Program-made: the position numbers and the translations under genes
The notes under the pieces: generated by a model
The model's database searches: none
Told to the model about the DNA's origin: nothing
Seen by the model: the letters and a program-made list of their open reading frames with translations, nothing else
Shown: positions 37,355-50,741 of the stretch, piece after piece
Position numbering within the stretch: the stretch's first letter is position 1
Layout of the letters: every line of letters starts with the position of its first letter
DNA from: Oxytricha trifallax
Taxonomy: Eukaryota; Ciliophora; Spirotrichea; Sporadotrichida; Oxytrichidae
Length of the DNA stretch: 64,000 nucleotides
Direction: 5' to 3'
Assembly (NCBI GenBank): GCA_000711775.1
Contig: ARYC01017741.1
Coordinates: 1 to 64,000, forward strand

Positions 37355-38797
37355 TCAATCATAATACCATCTAGGTGTTAAACATTTTATCAATATATTC
37401 GAAAAAATAAAAAGACAATTATCTATTTCTACCTATATAAGTTTATTAAGATTAGAGAACATTTGAGTGAGTTAGTTTAGCAATCTTGTTTGATCGTTTA
37501 ATTCCATTTGCTGGAAATGTTTATAAGCTGATTCCACATTAGTTTCTTCGCGATACACGATTTGAGTTAGGTAGAAGAATATGAAAGCACCAGTAAGAAT
37601 CTTGCAGTCGAATCTATCAGTCACTCCACCATGACCTGGGATCTTATCTGCAAAATTAAATCAAGTTAAAGTAATCCTTTATTATACAGATTGAAGTATA
37701 TAAATTTTTAAAGCAAAATCCTTGACTTTGAAGGCTCTCTTAAATCCGCTTGCTAAGAATCCACCAAATGGAGCGATAAAGGCAACCCATAGAGTTATAA
37801 CGAAGGCATGAATCTAAACTGGTGCAATGTTTATTGAAAATTCTCCAAAGATTCCCATATCAAATACCTCAAGTCTGGGAACGAAAACTACTGGTATCTC
37901 ACAATTGTTCTTTGGGAAAACAGCGAAGTCCAAATCGCTTTTAGGGCAGACAAAGAACATAACCTGTGAAATGTAAACTCTGATAAAATCTAGACTATAT
38001 ATATATCCAAAATTCAAATATTATTGCATGCTTACTGTCAATATTTTAAGTTTACTTTGAGCAAATGAAGCCAACAATCAAACTGCCAATAATTCCACCA
38101 ATAAAGCCCTCTCTAGTTTTCTTTGGAGATAGAGAGATCAATGGAGTTCTGCCACATCTGAGTCCGACTTAATGAGCAAAGATATCGTTCCATGCTACTG
38201 CGAAGATGCTGAAAATGAACCAAAAGTAGCCTTAGAAGAGCGAGTAGAAGTAGCATGATGCGCTGAATGTAAGAATCAGGGACATCAAGATTGATTTTGC
38301 CCAAGCTGTCACTTTAAAACATTATTTTCAATAATGTAACAAACATTTTGAAATAAATGCACACTTGATAGTTGAAATTGTTATATCTAATGAGGTTTAT
38401 AGATACGAAGACCAAACTAAATGCTAGCAATAGAATGCTGATCAGGAAGTGATACTTGAAGAAGATAAGCTATAGGAATGTTTCTCCCTAGGTAATTATG
38501 AAAAATAATAATAAAATAGATAAATAAAAATTAAATTAGTATCAATAAAAATAGAGAATTATTTACATCAAGCTGAAGGTCTGTACCATCACAAAAGATG
38601 TAAGATTAAAAAATATATCTAGAAGTTTTTTTACAGTAATTCAACCAAGTAAAAATAGCGAAGGGAAAGACATACAATTCTCATGTAACAAAAAGAAGAG
38701 GTCAAGACATTTAAATATGGAATATGGAGATAATAAGGAAGTTGATTGTCAATGAAACTGCTTCTATATTTCCATATCGTTTCTTGTCAATATTCAT
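37355..38797 (-). CDS. CDP-diacylglycerol synthase (phosphatidate cytidylyltransferase)
   Basis: Makes CDP-diacylglycerol from CTP and phosphatidic acid, for phosphatidylinositol and cardiolipin synthesis, in the ER membrane. ATG 38797 ([16 protein letters not shown]). Several membrane segments ([35 protein letters not shown]) lead into the family core: [32 protein letters not shown], then [13 protein letters not shown]. After a loop, [20 protein letters not shown] and [17 protein letters not shown] give the second signature with the metal-binding Asp pair. The tail ends near [11 protein letters not shown], and the frame continues into AT-rich DNA to TGA 37,355. Interruptions at about 38,500-38,700, 38,310-38,380, 37,960-38,060 and 37,650-37,715 are introns or IESs. 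Confidence 0.9.
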
Positions 38798-39318
38798 CCT
38801 AATTATATTTATTAATTTTCATTATAAATTGCTGTATTTGTCTTATGTTTTATAAATCACTTATTAAATAAATGTAAAAAAGTAAAACTATATATGTAAA
38901 TTGTTGAATGTCATCAAGGAATGATCTTTTAATCACGAAATGAGGAAAAAACAAAAATTGCATGATTAGAAGGTTCAAGTACTGTATTGATTATATTAAA
39001 TTAATATTTTATACTATATTTATGTTGGCTATATTTACTTGTCTAATACGTAAAGTTTTAAACTCATTTATTTCTTAAAAACTGACGAATTAATCATTAA
39101 TTTTAAGAATCTTATGCAATTATTAACTTTAAAGAGATACTTATTAAAGTAAACAAAGTTTAATTGTAGATTATACAATTAATTTATTTAATCCAAAATT
39201 AATCTAGATATAGAATGTTGATCTTCATTTAACATGCAAGATTTTATGCAATTCTATTGATTATAAATTGCTGAAATATAATTGTTTACATTTATATTTA
39301 ATTAAGGAAAATTATTTA
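38798..39318. other. Gene-free AT-rich spacer
   Basis: 521 bp of A/T-rich DNA upstream of the CDP-DAG synthase start and downstream of the next minus-strand gene. Nothing recognised. Confidence 0.5.
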
Positions 39319-41034
39319 TCAGATTATAAAATATGATTTAAATTAACTAATTATATAAGTTTATCCGAACTTTGTTTTCTTATTTGCCTCGATATTATCA
39401 GTGACACCTAAATTTGAGAATAAGTTACTGACTATTATATATGTGCTTTTATATTATGAATATTTTAATCGTTGGAAATCTTCATAGTAATTATATTACG
39501 TATTCTACTTACTTAAGATCTCATTGTAGATATTGAATATAATGAAAACTATAAGAACCTAGGTAAACTTAAAAGTTTAAGTTATAATGATAAATTATAA
39601 AGTGGTTTTTGATTTTTAGAATTGTAATTTTGATTTATAAAGAATTTAGCACCTCTTATTATCACAAAATTGTAATAAATACAGTTTAAAAAGATGTCCC
39701 ATACAAATAATTGCCAATCCACTTGACATAAGAACAGCACCTATATATGAAAGTTTATTAAATACTGCTTCATTTTATGTATAATGCTTACCCATAGTGT
39801 TTCTGATTCTCAAATTAATCTTCTTGAGTTTTAATTCCTCATTTTCTAACTCTTATTCTAATGTTTATAGCTATTTAGGAGTTTAAACTAATGTCTACTG
39901 ATCAGCTGTCTAGACAATTTGAGACTAATTTTCTTCTTCGTTTTAGCTATTATTTAATGTCAAATTCACTTTAAATTTTATAATTTAATAAATAAATTTT
40001 TACAATAAAATATCAGACTCTTTCCTGTTTGGGGTACTCTTGAGAGTCTGAGCACTTGCTAAGCCATCGAAATGATCATTAGCTTTAATTAATAAGGTTT
40101 TATCAAAAGCTTTTATAATAAACAATTTAATACTACTAAGCTTAGTCTTTTACTTTAGAGTCCCGATTTTTGGGAGAGAGATTTGGGCTTGCCCTGCCTC
40201 GATTGTTCATTTAAAGATTAACGCATGATGACGTGGTTTTAGATGCATTATATTTTTTGTATGAAATATTCATGAAAATTTTAAAAGAAAATTCATTCAT
40301 TTTAAATCTTTTTTTGTAACAGAAAATGCTATATATGAGAGTTGGAAAGAATTGATAAAATAATATTTATATTATTTATTTATAGATGCAATTTTAATTC
40401 CTGTTAGACTTTAATAGGTTAAGTTTTCGAAATGCTCATAAGTATCTGATTAATTTCCCTGCTGAGTCTCTTCTGACAAATAGTTCTTCTTAATTTCTTT
40501 TTTCTAGACTTCAATATTAATTATAAATTCATATAAAATTTGAAATAATAAAATTTGGTCATAAAATTATTAAATCATAAGAATTTTCTAAATATCTTTT
40601 TATTTTATTAATTTATTGTTTTGCTCTTAAAATTTATAAATATAATTAAAATTTCTTTCTAATTAGAGAAATTTAGGAAATAATTTTGAATTCCTTTTTT
40701 ATTTTTTGTTAACCTGCAATTAAATTATGATTAAGTAACAAAAATTATTTTAAATATTAAATGAATTTATTCGATAATTTATTAATTATCAAAAATTTTA
40801 TCTAAGTTCCTTATTAAACTACTAAAGAATAAGAACTCTATTTTATTCGAAAAAATTCAAATAAATTATTGCATAGTAAGATTCTAAAAATTTAATATAA
40901 TATGTTATTTATTGGTAAATTTTTATTATATAGTTTATTATCAAAAGAATTGAATATATATTATGCTATTTATAAATATGTGATACCTGAGTTTCTTTTG
41001 ACTGCTTAATCTATTTGCTAGTTTTCTTTGGCAT
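39319..41034 (-). CDS. Small coiled-coil membrane protein, unknown function
   Basis: ATG 41034 (MPKKTSKQIKQSKETQ). Coding islands in order: NYLSEETQQGNQSDTYEHFE (40,430-40,500), LKSTPNRKES with KANDHFDGLASAQT (40,010-40,090), a Glu/Leu/Gln-rich coiled coil (QTLEQELENEELKLKKINLR, about 39,830), then a single membrane segment (YIGAVLMSSGLAIICMGHLF, about 39,700) and, after a 200-bp gap, GVTDNIEANKKTKFG before TGA 39,319. Islands are separated by 100-450 bp of AT-rich DNA, so most of the locus is intron or IES. The layout (coiled coil plus C-terminal anchor) suggests a tail-anchored protein; no family recognised. Confidence 0.5.
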
Positions 41035-42714
41035 TTTACTATTGATATATATATAATTTTAATTTAAATGTATATTAGATTGTTAATTGTTAATAAATAT
41101 ATTAGGTAAATTCGCTCTTCCTAATGATATTTAAAGCCCTATTAAAGAATGTTTGAGAATCTTTGTAGATTAGAATTCTGGGAATAATTAAATTCTTATT
41201 GCTTAATAATTTGCTGTTCATAAATATTTTCTAAAAGATTGTTAAGAATAATTTAAATTAAAAAAATCTATTCGAAAAATTAGAAATCATCTTAAATTAT
41301 AAATTGAAATGAGAACAGTTTACTAAGATTTAAAAATTACTTAAATAATAAACAAAAGTTTTATATTGAACAATATTATTCAAGAGTGAAATTAATATAC
41401 AGAGGTTTAAATATTAATTGATATAATCCACACTTCATTATGATAATATTCTTTAAATAAAAATAGAAAATAAAATAAAATAATTATAAATAAGTTATTT
41501 GCTATAAGCTAACCAATATTTATTAAAAGAGTCAATTCGTTATTGAGAAAAAAATGAATATTAAAAATATAAAGTTATAAGGATTAATTCTTAATGTTTG
41601 GAATTTATTATAATTGGTATATCTTAACTTTCAAGCATATATTATCAATATTTATGAGAAAAAATAAAACCTTTTTAAGCTCTCAAACACTATATTCACT
41701 TTAATTTGTATTTTAGCATTAATCTGTAATCATAATCTACCTTATCTTCAGAAATTTTATCAATAAATTATTCTAAAAAAAAATTCTTAAATTAAATGTT
41801 TTTTAATTTTTTTAACATTATCGAAAATTTTATTAAATAAAAAATATATTATTTTTATATGATTTTGTGCTCATATAGAAAGATTTGCATGTTATTATAT
41901 CGGAATAAATATAAAATCTAAAAATATTTAATTTTATTTATAAATATATTAATTTATTCAATTTTTTCTTTATATAAAATTAATTTGAATTATAAATAAG
42001 ATACTAATTTTAGTTATAATATTATTATGTAAAAAAAACCCATTAATGTCGACGTAAATAAGCATCAATAAACTTAGAATTTTATTTAAATTTTCATTTA
42101 TTACTATATTAGAATTTTATTATAAAATAAGAAAAGATGAATAACTCTATAATCTATACACTTTTTTAATATTTCATTTTTTTAATATCTCACTTATAAC
42201 TATATTACAAGTATTTGCTTAAATTTCTGTATAATAGTTGTAAATATATATAAAGGAAATTTATATAAAATTTAATTTATTGTATTTTTATAGAAATATA
42301 TATTATCTGACTTTATTTTTATAATCTGATCTCAAATATTAAAACAGATAAATGCTGCTTATATATTTGGCAATATTTAACTTTATAAGATAATTAAGAA
42401 ACTGATACTGTATCTCTGTTATTTAAATAATTAGCATTAAAAGACCTTATTATAATAAAAGTATTTGGTTTAAACAAAAAAAGTTTAGAATAGCTTGGCA
42501 ATTGATATTAATTTTTGGAATACACTTTATTATAATCTAAATGGTTTTTATTTATTTATATGCATTAAAATTAAAAGGAATTGATGCAAATTTATATTTC
42601 ACAAAATTAAAAATTAAGATATAAATGATTATAAAAATCATATATTTAATCAAAATCAAAATTATTCTTAATTTCCCCTGTAATCATTAATTTGAATAAA
42701 AAGTTTAAAATTTG
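41035..42714. other. Gene-free, extremely AT-rich region
   Basis: 1.68 kb with almost no G or C runs, no frame of note under the ciliate code and no repeat structure visible by eye. By position and composition it is the best candidate in the window for germline-limited intergenic DNA. Confidence 0.55.
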
Positions 42715-45700
42715 ATGAAATAAGAATCAAATACCAAAACATAAAGAAAAAATTTAAGGAAATCGGTATACTCAGCTTTGAGATATATTTAAAAATATTA
42801 AATTCTTGATTTAAATACAATTTACGAAGTAAATTAAAAAATCTATATTAACATTAGTAATACTTTAAATTTTTGAATAATAATAATATCTAATTAAGAT
42901 CAATCGATCTAATCACTATTTTATTTTAATAATGATTGCTTATAATCCTAAAATAAAAGGAAATAACTAATATGAAAAAATATTATTAAAGTTACTCTCA
43001 AATTTATCTTTAGGATATTACTAAATTAATTTGACGATATAAAAGTATAAAAGTTAAACTTACTTGAAATTAATATACTTTTTTTATTTGGATTATATGG
43101 TTCATTTTTTTCATTAATTATGGACATAACACATTTAGTAAATAACATCAATTAATCTTGATTTATAGTTATAAAATATTTAAATTACTATTTAAATTTA
43201 AATTATATTTTATGAGAACTATCGATTCATTTTCGAAGCCTATTAATTTCACATATAAAGGATAGGATTCTTATAGTACCGCTTTTGGTGGTTTAATCAC
43301 TTTTATAATTGGTGTAATTCTTGCTATAATTCAATAATATGTTTTATAGTATATTTTTTCAAAATTTTTGAAATAAAATTATAAAATATCTTTTATTATT
43401 TGTGAATTTGGGAGATAGATAGATAGATATTACTATAAAATTTATAATATATGAAAATTTATACATCCTATCTTCTAAATAACGAGGTAATATATATAAA
43501 CTTTTTACTGCTCTTATTGCTTCATATTAAATTTAAAATATTTTGTTATTAAAAACAAGTTTTGTTTATTAAAATACGAATATGGTTATGATTAATTTTC
43601 TTATTCTCCTAAAATATGAAAATAAAATAAAATTAAAATATATGAAGAAACTTTGCAATTAAAATTTATCTTTCAACAAAAAGATCTTCATTTATTTAAT
43701 GCATTAGATTAATAGTATTTATAAACTAATTTAATTAATTGTTGTCAAAATAATAAAAAACTCATTTTTCTGTACAAATTCGATTTAGTTGTTAAATTAA
43801 TTAATTTTAAGATTATTTAAACTGGTAAAAAGATAATTTTTGGCTAGAAAATATCTAGAATTTATTTTTTTAAAAATATTTGACAATTATTAATAGATTA
43901 AAAGTAGAGTAGTAATCAATTTTTCTTCCAAATCAAATATGCTAAGTATTATAAATAAACTTTAAAAAAATAAAGAATAACAAATCAGAATTATTTTATC
44001 CCAGAATGCTGATCTACAAATCAATTACGATTGCAGATAGATCTCAAACACAAATAAAAAAAGATACATTTGTATCGGTTTCTAATTAATTATCTGATCC
44101 TAAAGATGTAGGGGCAACGGGGATAAGTTTTGCATTTATGATTTCAGATATTATTGTAAAAGAAAATATGAATTGGGGAAGGAGGATACTATTAAAATAA
44201 TCTTTCACTAATCTGAAGGGTTTATGAATAAAGTTATAAATACGCGTCTTCATTTTATAAATGGCATTTTTAGCAATAAGAAAAAATCAATAGCTATTTT
44301 CAAAATATAAGAGCAAAATATCAATAAAATTAATAGATTAATCATTTGAAAAGGGAAAAAAATAGACAAAAATGTTTTTAACAAGCACAGGCTAAAACAG
44401 AGTAGTTTATCATAAGTTTAAATCACATATAAAACATCATAGAAAATATTAAAAAATTTTCAGTTTTAAAATAAAAATACAATCTCGTTAAAATAAGTAA
44501 ATTTTAAAGTATTTACAAAAAACTTATATAGGGTTAATCAAGAAATTTATTAGAAGTTACTAATTCATTTTGTAATAAATATATAGTGTAAACAAAGCAT
44601 AAAATTGCTCTTAATTGATAGCACAATGTAACTTTAATCAATTTTCAATCTTTCATTTCATCATACCATTACAAAATTATTTCTGCAATAATGGCAATCC
44701 GATTTAAAATGAAAATCAAGTGGGGCATTTTGTGCTTTCACAACAGATGTTTAAATTGTACAAATATCCTAATGGGACACATTATAGAAAATGGACTTAC
44801 TAAGAGATTCCTTACTCATTAATTTAAATTAAAATATTTATAATTCCTAATTTAAATACATATAAACTCTCGCTGCACAATACAAAACCTCCAATTAATT
44901 TGCTTTTTCAATTTTGTATTTTAATATATATGATTAAAATAATGCATAAATCCAATTATTTTTTTTAATTAAAAAAGTCCAAATAGAATTTATGAATTTT
45001 AAAAAGAAAATATTTACAAACCGTAAAATTTTTACGTTCAGTATTCGAAATATCTTTTAAATTATAGATATTCTTTGATATTTTATTAAGAATTTATTTT
45101 GATAATAAATTAAATGAATAAGCTTAGACATCACACCTAGCTTATGCTTTCTTAAATTTTAGCATTAATCTCTTATTCATTTCATGAACATTAAGATTTC
45201 AATGATTTAGCTTAATTTAAGGATATAATTTATAAATACCCAGTAAAACATTTGAAAATATTTATGAGGTTCTAAAGGTAAAGTGAAGCTCTAAAGATGC
45301 TGGATAAATCAGATTTAGAAGAGTACCCAATACATTTCTTTTACTGTCCAGATTTTAATAATTTTACTCTTCAAGGAATCTTTCATTCTCCAGAGTACCA
45401 ATATCTGTTTTAACTGAGATACCCCTCCACACCATGAAATAAATTCCCCCAAACCTTTTCTCTCACCTCCCTCCCTATTCAATAAAATAAATTATTTATA
45501 TAAATTTTTTTCTTAAGGTAGATCTTACGCAATCATAACATTCTTAGTTTTATAATTCAAGTTATTTTACTAAATTTACTTTAAACAACGTCAACCTTTT
45601 GGTATAAATCTAATAAAAATACAACTTAAATTAAAATTTTAAAAGAATTTCTTTATAAACATAATATTGATTATTATAAATAATTTATATTTTTAAAATT

Positions 45701-48700
45701 TAGAATCTTAAAACAACTTCATTCACCATATTACTAAAAAATAGCCGTATAACTTTAATCAAATTCTCAATGATCTCTTGCAATCATAAATTAAAAAAAT
45801 TTATATAATTTATTAGACAGGTTTTCCGAAATATGACGAATGAATTTTATTATTGATATCTAAATTTTTTATCATAAATTTCAATATTACGTTTATAAAG
45901 AAATTCTTTTAAAATTTAAATAAAAGTTTTATTCATATCAATTTATGGCTCACAAAAGTTGACGACTGACAAAGTTAACATAAAAAAATTTGTATTATTT
46001 AACCAATAAAGTCATGATTGACTTGGATTCACTAAATGAAATAAAAATTCATATAATAAGGTATTTTTTAGGGTAGTGAGGGGATAAGAGTGTCTAAATT
46101 TAGGCTGAGGAAGGGGTATGGGGAGGATGAATGGAGATGGGTGAATAGGGATAGGAAGTGTCTTTTTGTTTAAGGGGGCTTGGGTGGATAGAGGTGTCTC
46201 GGTTAGAACAAATATCTTTACTTGGAATTCAAAAAATGTTCAAATTTGTCATTATGTCCAAATTCAACTGTCTTAAAGAAAAGAATTGAAACTTCGTCAA
46301 TTTAAATAATCGCTTTAACTGCCTTCTTTGAAGTAGAAAGCTATGAGAAACCAGTTAACTATTTTATGGACGATGCGTTTTACCCATTAATTGATTAACA
46401 AAATATTAATGGAGTGGTAAATATTAGGTCTAATGAACTTGAATTACATGATTCAACCTTTGGGTTTTGGGATGATGAAGAGAAATAGCAATTTTATTCA
46501 ATAAGTACTTATACAACTTTTCCTTAATTATTACAACAAATAAATTTTTATAATTTAGATTGATTGTTTGACGTTTGAAATAGTCAAGAATTGTATAATA
46601 ATTTAAGATACTTAATTGAATTTATAGTTTTTTAGGTTTTTAAATCATTAACTGCTACTGATGGTTCTCTTTTCTCGCTATAGGTATAACTGGATAAATA
46701 TGTGGATAGATTTTCGAGATAAGTTTACACTGTCAATGATATGCTTGAAGAACTGGGAGGTATCTCAGCTGTTCTCTTTTTTATTGGGTTTATAATTTAC
46801 AGCAACTTTTAAGAATCAAAATTTTTCTTCAGTATGGCTAGAAATCTATTTTTAATACAAGATTCTACACAAATAATTGACTCTGACGAAGATGATGATT
46901 CAGATCTATTTGGTATTAAAAGCGAAAAAGAATGATTCTTTAAAATTTTTCATAGAAAATTATTCTTTGATTATTGATTAAAGTTTAAATTTTAATAAAG
47001 AAGGGCCTTCATCTTCTAAAGAAATTAAAATGTTTAATGAATAAAAAAAACGCAAATAATCTATCACAAAAAAACAGAAGCTCAAAGACAATTTGAAAAA
47101 TTTACTTTTGTAACAAACATCAGGGGACAGTGAGAAGATATTATAGCGAATTTATGAATATGTAAAAATAAGAGGCAATTTAAACTTTTACTACAAAGAC
47201 ATTTTTTGTAGTGTGTTTGAGAATTTTGGCTTTTGCTGCAGAAAAAAGAAATATAATCCTCATATATTATTTAATTTATAATTCAAATAATATTATAAAG
47301 CCAGAATCAACTTAGTAATGCGAAAAGAAAAATCTTGCTTAATAAAGGTAAAGATAGATTCATTTAAAATTCAAATTTAATTAAGTTTTATTTGAGTTAT
47401 TTTTGCTAAGCTTGTAATTTTGCAACTACAAATAATATACCAATTATTATTTTAATCTTTAGAAAGTTGGTAAAAAAGTCTATGTTTAGCTTTGAAATCA
47501 TTTTTTTAGATTTAATATTTGGTTTTTTGCTTTTTAAATATAAATAACCCCTGTATTTTTTCCATTAAGTTGATATGTTTAGTTTACCCACAAATTATAA
47601 AATACCTACCGATAAGAAATGAATTTTTTTAAGTTATCTTAAATTTGTAATTTTTTAGTGACTTATCATAAAGAGAATTGTGAAGGTATAAAAAATTCCT
47701 TTTTCAGTCACTTTGAATAAGAAAGAGTAGAAAATAATTCCTTATTATTAATACTCTAATAAATATTTATGGATAATAGTTTATATTAATTCTTAAGCCT
47801 GAATTTCTCCATAATTCGATAATTATGCTTATATTTCAAATCTAAAAAAAACTCATTAAAAGTCAAAGATTTTTAATTAAAGAAATGGATTGCGTGAACA
47901 TCGTCAAAAAACTAAGAATGGTTGAAAATTTAGCAGAATTGCTTCTAAATATTCCTCAACAAATTTTACTGTATAATTAAAAGAAAGACGTTATACATGT
48001 AGACTCATCATCAGATGACGATAATATAGCTCCAGACCTTAAAAATGTTAGAAATCGTATATAAAGTAACATAAAACTATTCTCTGCTTTCGATTATTAC
48101 AAAAGTAAGCGAGAATTCAGTGAAATTGATAAACGCATTATTATGGGAACAGTGAGTAACAACCCTTCTTTCTTCAACAAAGATGAACTTGAGAAAAACA
48201 TAAGTCATAAACCACTAAATATAATTTTCTTATTTTATATAATTAAATAAATGCCTTAAATATGATTAGAGTGAAGGGATTATTCGAAGAATAAATTAAC
48301 AATAAATTTGCTAAATAAAACTTTTATATATATACAAAATAGAATTGATAATTTTTACCAAGAATGTAAAATAATAATTTATAGGAAGAAAAATTTGGAT
48401 TTTTAAAAGATACTATAAATAATACCCATTTAAAATATAAAAAAAATAACTATTTATCAAAATATTTCATACTTAATAAAATATTGGTGATTTCAAATAA
48501 AATTAAACAATTTAGTAAGTTAAGTGTATCAAGAAATGACTTGATAAAAGTGGAAGATCTTAATGAAACTTTGAATAAAAGCAAAATATAATCTAAAAAG
48601 AAAACAATTCATAACAATATTTCCTCTTTAATCAAAAGTTAAACCAAGAATAAGAGTAATAGTTTTATTGATAGAAATATTCGGGTAATTAAACATTAAT

Positions 48701-50264
48701 TAATAATGAAAATATTAATAAATTTTTAATTTTGTAAAGTATGTTGCATATTGAATTAGAATTATTTATAAAATAAAAATTTTGATATTCAGCCTAATAA
48801 ATTGATGGAATTGTATCTCTAATATTAATCTAAAATAATGTGAAAAATAACAATTTGAGATTTAATAAACTATTACTATATAGAATTTATTTAAGCATTT
48901 TAGTATAGGAGAATTATAAAAGCTATTAAATAATATATTTTTCCTTATTTTATAACTTGAATTATATATCGTATTATAAAAGTACAATTCTTTGTTTTAT
49001 GAGTTAATTATAATGATTAAACTGCTAGATTTATTAGCTCTCTAATTGATTGTAAAAAATTAAATAAATTTATTATTAAAAGAATAATATAGTATCTTAG
49101 TTTATTTTAATATTTATTTTTTATTTAAAGATACTTTATAATTATCTCAATCGATTATCTGAAATTTTCAATAAAATGCATTGAATAATTAATTAAATTA
49201 ATATTACTTAAGTATATTTGTAATTATCATTATATAATTCTGATAATTAATATTCGAGGAAATTAGTTATAAACACTTAAAAAGTTTAATTATTGACTGA
49301 TTTACTGATTATATTAATAAAGGCAATTTTAGTAGTATAGCTTTGAATTTATTATATCTATAATTTAATAGGAAGTTAAAAAGGTTTGATGCTTAAAATT
49401 ATATAAATTTAGAAGAAAAAAAGATTTTATTTAATTAGCTTTTCTTTACTTTAAATTTTGCAGCAATTTGAATAAAATTATTTTTTAAGAAAATATTGGC
49501 AGTTTTCTAATTAAAATTTCTTAATCATTATTTTTTAATTTGGCTTGATTATTATATTATTGATAAGAGTTTTTTTAGTCATTCAGAAGTAAATTATAAT
49601 ATTTTATTTTATATCTTGCCCATACACTTAATATATATTTTGATTAATAAAATTTTTGATATTATTTAAAAATAAAATGTTCCAAATTAAATCTAAATTT
49701 TTTTATAAAAATCAATTTATGATAATAAGCATTTAATTATTTTGAATCATCCTTTATATTGGATTAAATGAACATGAAAAAAATTAAATGACATAGTTTT
49801 AAAACTGCTTTGATATTAACTAAGAAAGTTCTCGAAAACTTGTTCCTTAATTATAACTATCAACAAGAAGAGCATTTAGCGATGTATTTTAATAGAATGA
49901 GTTGCCAACCGATTAAAATCAAAGTTTTTTTAATATTATTATTAATGTCATGTTTTTATTATTGTCCATTTTATATATATTTTATTCAAGTCCAAAAGAT
50001 TAAACAAATCTTTAAGAATTTAAAAAATCTCACATGAAAAACTAAACTAAATAAAGTCAAGGAACTTTATCGAAATTGAAAAATAAATCTTTGATTATTT
50101 CAAGTTCCCTGAAATAGACAGGGTCAACTGATAATTTAAATTTGTTGGGAAAAGATTAATCTTAGGAAAGTATTATGGAAGGGGAAAAACTTATGGAAAT
50201 TAAGAACTCAAATAAAACTAAGCCTAGTCCTAATTCTAAAATGATTAAGCCATAGAAAGTGTGA
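42715..50264 (+). CDS. Duplicated two-pass membrane protein, copy A
   Basis: ATG 42715 (MKQESNTKTQRKNLRKSV) to TGA 50262. Once IESs are skipped it runs: YSALRTIDSFSKPINFTYKG, first membrane segment FGGLITFIIGVILAI, conserved ectodomain-like blocks (ISFAFMISD, GNPIQNENQVGHFVLSQQMF, KSDLEEYPIHFFYCPDFNNF, YEKPVNYFMDDAFYPLIDQQ), second membrane segment AVLFFIGFIIYSNF, acidic DSDEDDDSD, a basic domain (KQKLKDNLKNLLLQQTSGDS), then MDCVNIVKKLRMVENLAELL and a polar tail. Copy B matches throughout. The start motif FSKPINFTYKG is, to my knowledge, common in ciliate hypothetical membrane proteins; function unknown. Only about 40 percent of the 7.5 kb is coding. Unresolved interruptions: about 43,345-44,005, 44,890-45,270, 46,500-46,640 and 48,690-49,770. 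A frame slip near 47,270 may be a mutation. Confidence 0.75.
42779..43212 (+). other. 434-bp IES in copy A, pointer TGAGA
   Basis: TGAGA at 42779-42783 and 43213-43217. Excision gives SVYSALRTIDSFSKPINF in frame. Copy B has an IES at the same codons but only 60 bp long, with a shifted pointer. Confidence 0.85.
44148..44687 (+). other. 540-bp IES in copy A, pointer ATA
   Basis: ATA at 44148-44150 and 44688-44690. Excision gives FAFMISDNGNPIQNENQV; copy B reads FAFMISDTDGNPIDYQNQV without interruption, proving the insertion. Confidence 0.85.
45407..45426 (+). repeat. Left terminal inverted repeat of the copy A element
   Basis: Starts immediately after the AATATCT repeat; reads GTTTTAACTGAGATACCCCT. 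Pairs with 46,190-46,209 in inverse orientation, 16 of 20 identical. Confidence 0.75.
46190..46209 (-). repeat. Right terminal inverted repeat of the copy A element
   Basis: On the minus strand reads GTTCTAACCGAGACACCTCT. Preceded inward by about 120 bp of G-rich DNA rich in GGGG/GGATGG words, unlike any other part of this gene. Confidence 0.75.
47362..47875 (+). other. 514-bp IES in copy A, pointer ATT
   Basis: ATT at 47362-47364 and 47876-47878. Excision joins NKGKDRFI to KEMDCVNIVKKLRM in frame. Copy B has its 639-bp IES at the same codon, but the two inserts look unrelated. Confidence 0.75.
48207..48496 (+). other. 290-bp IES in copy A, pointer ATAAA
   Basis: ATAAA at 48207-48211 and 48497-48501. 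Excision gives EKNISHKIKQFSKLSVSRND, matching EKKISNKIKLMNQLSIQRKD of copy B, which is uninterrupted here. Confidence 0.85.
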
Positions 50265-50741
50265 ACAGCCCTTGATTTTAATAATGACTTTTTAATTCAT
50301 CTAAAACAAATATTTAATTTACTATTTCTCCAGAAATAAACTCATTTTTTTCGTTTATGCAATTTTATGTATAACAAAATATAATCAGATTTTACATTTT
50401 TCAGATAAATACTAAAATCCTACTCTTTTCTTAAATAATTAAAAAGCAATTTCTATTTATAGTTATAATATAAACATATTTCTTAATATTATTGGCATCC
50501 ATTGAAAAAGAATTTTATAATTAAACATTAAAAATAAATTCTCTCTTTTTTAAAATTAATTTGTTTGAATAATTTAATATTTATATTAAAAGTTATAATA
50601 AAATTCTATTTAATAGCGAAATAAATTATGAAAATATAACATTTAAACTATATTTATTATAAATTTTTAAATAACCATTTTATTTAAAATTAACATAAAA
50701 ACCTAGCAAACATAATTGATAATTTAGTAATAACAAGTTTT
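50265..50741. other. Spacer between tandem copies A and B
   Basis: 477 bp of AT-rich DNA between the stop of copy A and the start of copy B. No coding signal. Confidence 0.55.

Larger units (their letters stand above)
45400..46210 (+). mobile_element. 811-bp transposon-like IES with terminal inverted repeats
   Basis: Flanked by AATATCT at 45400-45406 and 46211-46217; with one mismatch the repeat extends to 8 bp. Excision gives EYQYLYLEFKKCSNLSLC in frame, exactly as in uninterrupted copy B. Directly inside the repeats are inverted ends, consensus GTTYTAACYGAGAYACCYCT, matching at 16 of 20 positions. The left end is C-rich for about 75 bp and the right end G-rich for about 140 bp, so the inverted similarity probably extends further with gaps. 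The interior is AT-rich with no transposase frame. Best read as a non-autonomous, MITE-like element that the cell treats as an IES. Confidence 0.75.

Noticed and set aside
43212..43260. ATG at 43,212 as the start of copy A
   Set aside because: The ATG is created at the IES edge. The homologous position in copy B lacks it, and both copies join upstream RKNLRKSV to ALRTIDSF after excision, so the real starts are 42,715 and 50,742.
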